From contig CM035165.1 of NCBI GenBank assembly GCA_020205615.1, positions 90,024,005 to 90,088,004 on the forward strand: a stretch of DNA of 64,000 nucleotides, in the 5' to 3' direction. Below, in pieces: positions 57,651 to 64,000 of the stretch (its first letter is position 1; each line of letters begins with the position of its first letter). The DNA is from Panax quinquefolius. Its lineage: Eukaryota; Streptophyta; Magnoliopsida; Apiales; Araliaceae. The notes under the pieces are model-generated. The model was not told where the DNA came from, did no database searches, and saw only the letters and a program-made list of their open reading frames with translations. A program made the translations under genes and the position numbers.

Positions 57651-59540
57651 AAAATCGGAAAGTCAAAGTCAACGATTCCGGAAGAAGCGTTTGTTGTGGT
57701 ATTTGGTCATAATCGAGGAACCAGGCACGGGTAAGCTATTTATAAATTCTTGTGAAGTTTATACCTTACGAGAAATCTGGTGGTCTTACCCATTCATTTA
57801 TCTCTCCTGCATGTGCTCAACGTTTAAACTTGACTCTGGAGAAATTAGACTTTGACCTATCTGTGGAAACTCCGTTAGGAGAAACTTTCATCACATCCAC
57901 TATTTATAAATCTTGTTTGATTCAAGTTGGCACCATCACCTTACCTGTTGACCTTATCTCTTTAAAGATACTTGCTTTTGATGTGATTTTAGGGATTGAT
58001 TGGTTAACTACTCATCATGCCAAAATTGATTGTTTTCGTAAGGTTGTTAGTTTTCATATTCCTAACCAACCTGTTGTACGAATTCAAGCAACTAAACCAT
58101 TAAAATCAATCACTATCATATCTAATCATAAAGCTATTCGTTTATTGAAAAACGGATGTCAAGCTTTCTTAGCCCATGTTATGGATTTGAATAAAGACAC
58201 GTCAAATTTGAATAATATTCCTGTTGTTATCGACTTTTTCTCAAGAACTTCCGGTCTACCCCCGTAACGTGAAGTTGAATTCTTTATTGATCTTGAACAC
58301 TGCACAAAGCCCATTTCTAAAACCCATATCGAATGGCTCCTATTGAACTTCGAGGAGTTAAAGGTCCAACTACGGTGAATTGTTGGACATCGGTTTCATT
58401 TGTCCTAGTACATCTCCTTGGGGTGCTCTGTTTTATTTGTAAAAAAGAAAGGCGGAGTATGCGACTTTGTATTGACTATCTGAATTGAACCATGTCACCA
58501 TCAAGAATAGGTATCCTCACCTCGTATTGATGACTTGTTTGACCGATTGCAAGGGGCACAATTCTTTTTCAAAAATCGATCTTCGCTCGGATATCATCGG
58601 TGAAGATTAGGCGAGGATATTCCAAAGCGCCTTTAGAACTCGATATGGGCATTATGAATTCTTAGTCATGTCTTTCGGACTAACTAATGCTCCTGCGCTT
58701 TCATGGATATGATGAACCAGTATTCAAGGAATATTTGGATCGGATTCGTTGTTGTCTTTATTGATGACATCCTTATATATTCCAAAAGTCGTGAAGATCA
58801 TGAGCACCATTTGAAGCCGGTACTCCAAAGGCTTCGTGAAAACCAACTATATGCCAAATTGAAGAAATGCGAGTTTCGGCGAGGAAGTAGCATTTCTTGG
58901 GCATCATGGTGTCAAAACATGGAGTATCTGTTGATCCGTGAAGATTGAAGCAATACAAAGTTGGGAGCAAAATCAAGTCATGATCAAGTCACGTAGCTTT
59001 TGGGCTTATTTGGTTATTATCGGAGATTCGTGGAAGGGTTTTCTCGAATCGCTACTCCATTAACTAAGCTAACTCGGAAGGATACAAAATTCGTTTGGAA
59101 GCGAAGAATGCGAGAAAAGTTTCCAAGAGCTTAAGAGGAGACTTATTTAAGACTTTTTGTTCTAACAATACCATCTGGTTCGGATGGATTTGTTATCTCT
59201 GACGATGCTTGAGGAAAAGGGTTAGGATGTGTTCTCATGCAACGTGGGAAATATTGCTTTATGCCTCGCGACAACTTAAAGAGTATGAGAGGAATTATCC
59301 TACTCATGATCTAGAGTTAGCGCCCGATCGTTCGCGCTAAAGATATGGAGGCACTATCTATATATGGGAGAAAGTGGAGATATATTCAGATCATAAAAGC
59401 CTTAAATATTTCTTCACTCAAAAAGAACTCAAACATGCTGGCGTGCGTTGGCTCGAGCTATTGAAAGACTATGACCACACTATTCAATACCACCACCGGT
59501 AAAGCAAACGTGGTGGTGACGCATTGAGTAGAAGATCATA
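57651..59540 (+). pseudogene. pol: Tk4 protease, reverse transcriptase and RNase H, disrupted
   Basis: The protease segment keeps SFISPACAQRLNLT and SVETPLGETFITS (57790-57900), but the active-site triad is destroyed by a frameshift: where the sisters have LFDTGSTH, one reads LREIWWSYP. VILGIDWLTTHHAKID and LLKNGCQAFLAHV follow. [14 protein letters not shown] at about 58750-58785 keeps the catalytic Asp pair. RNase H: FVIS.DDA near 59190, HDLEL (Glu retained, unlike Tk2) near 59310, [13 protein letters not shown] near 59393. Frameshifts occur every 50-150 bases. Confidence 0.82.
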
Positions 59541-61061
59541 TCATGCGGAGCGAGTGCGATGATGTCAAGTATACGCGTAGAGCCAACTTTAATAGAAAAG
59601 TTAAGGTTGCTCGAGCCACCCATGGGAACGTGATGCGTATGAAGAAGAAAGTACAAGAAGGAGCTATTAGGGCGAGAATTGATGAAGAAGGAATACTTGA
59701 GTCCACTCTAGACTTTGTGTTCCTAACGACTCGATTTGAAGTACAAGATTATGATGGAGGCACACAATACACCATTTGCAATCCATCTCGGAAGTACTAA
59801 AATGTATCGTGATCTTGACATACATTTTGGTGGAATAATATGAGAGAGAGATTGCAAAGTTTATCTCGATGTGTTTAACTTACCTAACGTGTAAAGGCGG
59901 AGCATCTAGTACCTAAGGGTCCGTTGCAACCACTTGAGATTAGGAATGGAAGTGGGAACACATTACCATGGATTTCGTTCTGGTCTTCCTACGGTTTCTT
60001 AAAGGCGCCAATGCTATTTGGGTTATTGTTGATAGATTAACCAAGTCCGCTCATTTCTTCTTGATATCACGGAGACTTATTCCTTGAACGTCTTGCTAGT
60101 ATATACGTAAATGAGATCGTGAGGTTGCATGGCATGCACTGTATCCATAGTTTCGGATCGTGACCCAAGATTCACTTCAAGATTTTGGGTTAGCTTGCAA
60201 AAAAAGCTATGGGCACGGATTTGCGATTTTGTTCTTGCATACCATCCCCAAACCAGACGGACAATCGAGAGGACTATTCAAACTCTTGAAGATTTATTAA
60301 GACTCGTGTCCTAGACTTCAAGGGCGGTTGGGATAAGTATTTACCATTGGTGGAATTCTCCTACAACAACAGTTATCAGGCAAGTATAGGTGTGGCTCCA
60401 TTCGAAGCATTATATGGACGAAAATGTCGTTCTCCAATATGTTGGGATGAGGTGGGTGAAGCAACATTGTTGGGACCCGAGTTAATACGTATGACTCACC
60501 GAAAAGATCCAAATGATTCGACAACGTATACAAACGGCTCAAGATCGACAAAAGAGTTATGCGGATCTTCATCGAAAGGACGTGGAATTTAATGTAGGGG
60601 ATCATGTATTGTTGCGAGTTGCTCCATGGAAAGGAGTTACAAGATTTGGGAAGAGAGGAAAGCTCAATCCACGATTTATTGGTCCATTTCAAATTCTTGA
60701 CCGAGTAGGAAATGTAGCCTATAGACTTGCGTTACCTCAAAGTATGTCTCGTGTTCATAATGTGTTTCACATATCGTACTTTCGTAAATATGTGAAAGAC
60801 CGAACCACGTTATTGAGTTAGAACAGGACGAGATAGCCAGAAGACTTAACGTATGAGGAGGTACCTATCAAGATCTTGGATAGGAAGGAGCATGTCCCTA
60901 CGCAAGAAAGGTCATACCACAAGTTAAAGTTTTGTGGAGGAATCATGCTTTATAGAGGAAATGACACAGGGAATTGGAAAGCGGAAATGAAAGCGAGGTA
61001 TCCTCACCTTTTCAAAAACACAGTAGTACGTGACGCCAATTTCGAGGTCGAAATTTCATAA
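59541..61061 (+). pseudogene. int: Tk4 integrase and chromodomain-like tail, disrupted
   Basis: The zinc domain is only partly readable (about 59800-59920). The core shows ..[15 protein letters not shown] (about 60010-60055), [16 protein letters not shown] (60135-60185) and a [12 protein letters not shown] helix (60265-60305). [19 protein letters not shown] is at about 60405-60465. The C-terminal module is open from 60513: [46 protein letters not shown]. The last part, to TAA at 61059-61061, has VKVLW- and KARYPHLF-like chromodomain pieces with a frameshift. Confidence 0.83.
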
Positions 61062-61071
61062 GAAGGGAGGT
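61062..61071 (+). other. Polypurine tract of Tk4
   Basis: GAAGGGAGGT between the pol stop codon and the TGTAAGACC start of the 3' LTR. Confidence 0.8.
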
Positions 61072-62284
61072 TGTAAGACCAGAAATTTTTTAAATAAAAG
61101 GAATTTCCTTTATTTATTATTTTGAAATAGTAAGGGTTGATTTGATTAATGTGGATAGTTAAGGGTTAAATACGCAAATATTTTAAAATAAGCAAGTGGT
61201 TATAAAATATTCATTTTATTGGGAATATTCGTTTGGTCGTGGAATATTAAATGCTTGTCGGGGAATATTAAATGACGGTAGTTATGACCATGTGTGGGCC
61301 CCATAACGGAAAGCGATTGGATGAAGAAAACGACAAATATAAGTTGGTTAAAAATAACGGCGTAGTTATTACCAGATTAAGACCATTGGAATACCCGGTG
61401 GTTAAAATCTGATGTCTGGCGTGGTTAAAGAAGAGCACGGTATTGCATGATTATTGTTGAATTATTGATCCTTACGTGAAGAAGGCACTACTCAATAATT
61501 TTCACGAGTGAATTCTTATTCAATATTTTATTTTATTGATTGATAATTCTTTGCGTTGATATTTTATATTATTCATTGTTCAATAATTGTCACCGCACAT
61601 TATCTCCATTATCGGATCAATAATTCATATTATTTGAATAATATTATTAGATAGCATTATTGGCAATGTCTAGAAAGTTACATCGAGGAGAGGTTTGGTC
61701 ACCTAATTGGCGTCAAGAAGGAGAAATCCTTATCGGAAAGCCCCTCTTTCACGGGAGCTACTGGTTGTCATAATTGTGATTCTGTAATATTATTTGTGAA
61801 TAATTAATTATTGATTCATTTGATAAAGAAATATTTATTTTATGTGGATATAAATGATGGATTTATTTATGTGGTTATAAATGAAGAAATTATTGTTGAG
61901 GTGTTTTATCAGTATTTTACCAGATTGGAGGTATTAAAAATTAAATCAGGGGTTTTGAGATATATTGCGGGGGTTATAATTTTTAATCCGACCGTTGGAT
62001 TGTGGTAATTTTTGGGTATGTTATACATACAAAAGTTGAGTATATGTCCACAAATTTTGAACCGTTAAAAATGCACGAATGATTTGTTATGAATTTTAAG
62101 AGGTGTCTGATTCGGAAATCAGGGTTATAATTGATTTTGGTGGAAAATTCTAGAATTGAGTGGGCCCCACTTGTGGTTGGTGAAGAAATGTGCTGAATTT
62201 TATTTCAAATGTGGTGGGTGGCAATAGTAGCAGGTAAAGCCATCAGTAGTAGCAGTCAAGTCGCTTCTATGGCTAACATTTTCC

Positions 62285-62292
62285 TATAAATA
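62285..62292 (+). promoter_or_regulatory. TATA box of Tk4 3' LTR
   Basis: TATAAATA followed by GAGGGCTAAGTTAG. The word is the same as in the Tk1 family, but the following context is different, in line with a separate subfamily. Confidence 0.65.
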
Positions 62293-62569
62293 GAGGGCTA
62301 AGTTAGAATTGAAAATCACACCGAAACAAAGTTTTTCTCTTTCTCTCTCTATATTGTTGGCGTATTTTGTGAGTATTTAGATACTTTGAGAGTTCTTTGT
62401 CAAAGATACAAGTTTCATTCAAGCATCACTTGAGACCTTTCCTTAGAAATCTTGATTCTTTGAGGTAAGGGATATTATTTTTTTCGTAATGATATTATTT
62501 CTTCAATATCATTATGCTGAAATGTTGATCTGAAGCTTTTATCAAATTTAGAACTTTTTCATGTCGGGG

Positions 62570-62740
62570 TTACTATTCATGAGTTACTATTCACGAGTTA
62601 CTATTCACGAGTACTATTCATGAAGCGTGAAAATATTTTTTTGTGGAATTTCTATCTTTTGGTGTCGAGATTCTTATTCACGTATCTGGCCTATTCACGA
62701 TATCTGACTATTCACGATATCTGACTATTCAAGAAAAATA
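62570..62740 (+). repeat. Short-unit minisatellite in Tk4 3' LTR
   Basis: Units GTTACTATTCATGA / GAGTTACTATTCAC, then GATATCTGACTATTCAC. About seven copies of a TATTCAC-containing motif in two blocks. Confidence 0.8.
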
Positions 62741-63697
62741 AAATTTCTTCTTTTCGTCCAAAATATCTATTCGGATACTAGCTTTGATTGTATCCATGTT
62801 TTGATCATTCTTGAATTTTACACCTTTGTGATTATTTTTGGGGTATTGTTGGACATGGATAAAACAAAGTACGAATCCTTAATCCTTAATCCTTGTCATT
62901 TTGTTTCCTTTGGATTCGTTCTTTAAAAATATTTTCATCATCCTCGGTCTTAAATGATGATATTATTGAATATCTTTGGCACGTAGTGCAAAGATGAATG
63001 ATTTGAAGAATATCTTTGGCCCTGTAGTAAAAAGATGAGCAGTGTTGAGATGAACACGACCGATCGATTAATATCTTTGGCTGTAGTGCAAAGATGAGCA
63101 GTGTTTAAATGAACATGATTAATGATGAATATCTTTGGCTCGTAGTAAAAGATGAATATTTGATTCGGATGTATATTGATTGTTGTTCTGGGGATAAAAG
63201 ATAGGCGATGAACTTTTAAATTCATACATAGAAGATAGTAGTTTGCATTCTCTACTTAACTCTTCTAATGAATTATTATTTCATTGCGAATATTGATTGA
63301 AAATTTGTTGTCTATTGTATTCCATTAAATTTTTCCTGTTGAAGACTAACGATAATTTGTTGTGTATTATCTTAGTCATAATATTCTTTCTTGAGCTAGT
63401 TGAGCTCACCCTTTTCCTTTTGTTCCATTCTTCTCTGGAGGCGAGAATATAGCGAAAGTGCGAGTCGGGGTATGGAATGAAGGTTTTAGAAAGGATTGTT
63501 TAGTAGTCCTCACCATTTTGTAAAATAATGTATCAATAAATGTGATGAGGATTTATGTGAGTATAAATATTGTCTAGAAGATAATATTTGTATTTAAACT
63601 CACGATTTCTTGTTGTAATAATAAAGTTGTAGTTGTTTCTGTACCATGTATTGACAACTCAGAATGGGTGATGTATACCTATTTTGGGGGCGTCACA

Positions 63698-64000
63698 TAA
63701 AAGGTATGGATTCATTATAGTAAATGATGGAGAGGAACGCATCATAGAGGATGATGATCCAGTTATATACAGTTAGGCAATTAGTAGTAAATACTCAGAG
63801 AAATGACAAACCGCCATGAAATCCGAAATGGACTCCATGTATGAGAACCAAGTGTGGACTTTGGTTGAACTATCGGAAGGCATAAAGCCTATAGGGTGTA
63901 AATTAGTCTTTCAAAGAAAGATTGGGGCATATAGCAATGTTTAAACCTATAAGGCCAGACTGGTGACAAAAGGTTTCAGGCAAAGACAATGAGTTAACTA
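63698..64000 (+). pseudogene. pol: Ty1/copia reverse transcriptase, N-terminal part, runs off the window
   Basis: The copia element resumes. MKSEMDSMYENQVWTLVE then GIKPIGCKLVFQRKIG and TYKARLVTKGFRQ are the first conserved blocks of copia reverse transcriptase (canonical W-x-L-V, G-C-K-W-V-F, Y-K-A-R-L-V). A TAA interrupts between SNV and TYK, and a TAG occurs near 63773. The rest, with the YVDD site, lies beyond 64000. Confidence 0.85.

Larger units (their letters stand above)
55365..63697 (+). mobile_element. Tk4: chromovirus inserted in the copia element, 5' LTR truncated
   Basis: Gypsy element with a shortened 5' LTR (55365-56459), primer site, very decayed gag-pol (56645-61061), polypurine tract and complete 3' LTR (61072-63697). 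Copia integrase lies directly left and copia reverse transcriptase directly right, so it inserted into copia. It shares domain words with Tk1 and Tk2 but its LTR is another subfamily. A TSD cannot be read because the 5' LTR start is missing. Confidence 0.88.
61072..63697 (+). repeat. 3' LTR of Tk4
   Basis: It starts TGTAAGACCAGAAATTTTT and ends GGGGGCGTCACA. U3 box at about 61685-61755, TATA box (62285-62292), donor-like TGAG|GTAAGG (62464/62465), minisatellite (62570-62740), stem-loop array (62960-63150), CTAACGATAATT, GAGCTAGTTGAGCTCACCC, and CTCTGGAG where others have CAG (63440). 2.63 kb. Confidence 0.93.

Overview
This window looks like nuclear DNA of a flowering plant, probably a eudicot. 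It is AT-rich and full of nested transposons. I see no intact host gene, no rRNA or tRNA gene and no bacterial feature. The most informative elements are Ty3/gypsy chromoviruses of the Tekay/Del type: LTRs of about 2.6-2.9 kb beginning TGTAAGACCCC and ending GGGGGCGTCACA, an initiator-Met-tRNA-like primer site, and a C-terminal chromodomain-like tail. The species cannot be named from the sequence.

Layout from left to right. 1-9149: chromovirus Tk1 (+), its 5' LTR cut by the window edge, with a decayed gag-pol that lost most of RNase H and the integrase N-terminus. 9150-12445: degenerate DNA ending in a probable Athila/Tat-like 3' internal region. 12446-29995: a probable Athila/Tat-like LTR (+) joined end to end with an inverted copy (-). 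The + LTR is split by a stack of insertions: a minus-strand chromovirus LTR, inside it a plus-strand solo LTR (TSD AATAT), and inside that the full-length element Tk2 (-, 13594-24247, TSD TCTTA). 29996-34202: old flank, a hAT-type element with a perfect 8-bp TSD, a long-TIR element and a Stowaway-type MITE. 34203-42466: a CACTA transposon (TSD ACT) carrying a tandem array of about 173-bp units, split by a 4-kb solo LTR (TSD GTTAT). 42909-44353: a Mutator-like element carrying a fragment of a plastid ADP/ATP carrier gene (Pack-MULE). 44365-52194: three chromovirus LTRs of different subfamilies, one with a perfect TSD. 52660-64000: a decayed Ty1/copia element interrupted by chromovirus Tk4 (55365-63697), with copia reverse transcriptase resuming at 63698 and running off the window.

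Recurrent architecture. LTRs of several diverged subfamilies share the same order of parts: a conserved U3 box, a TATA box where I could see one, a short leader, a 5' splice-site-like sequence (AG|GTAAGG type), a 1.0-2.5-kb stretch holding minisatellites and small stem-loops, then a branch-point-like CTAAC, a GAGCTCACCC box, a pyrimidine tract and CAG. I read this as a possible intron inside the LTR. It is the most notable feature of the window that standard annotation would miss, and it is an inference. All protein-coding regions are broken by stops and frameshifts. The Pack-MULE capture and the split reading frame of the CACTA element are the other main points.
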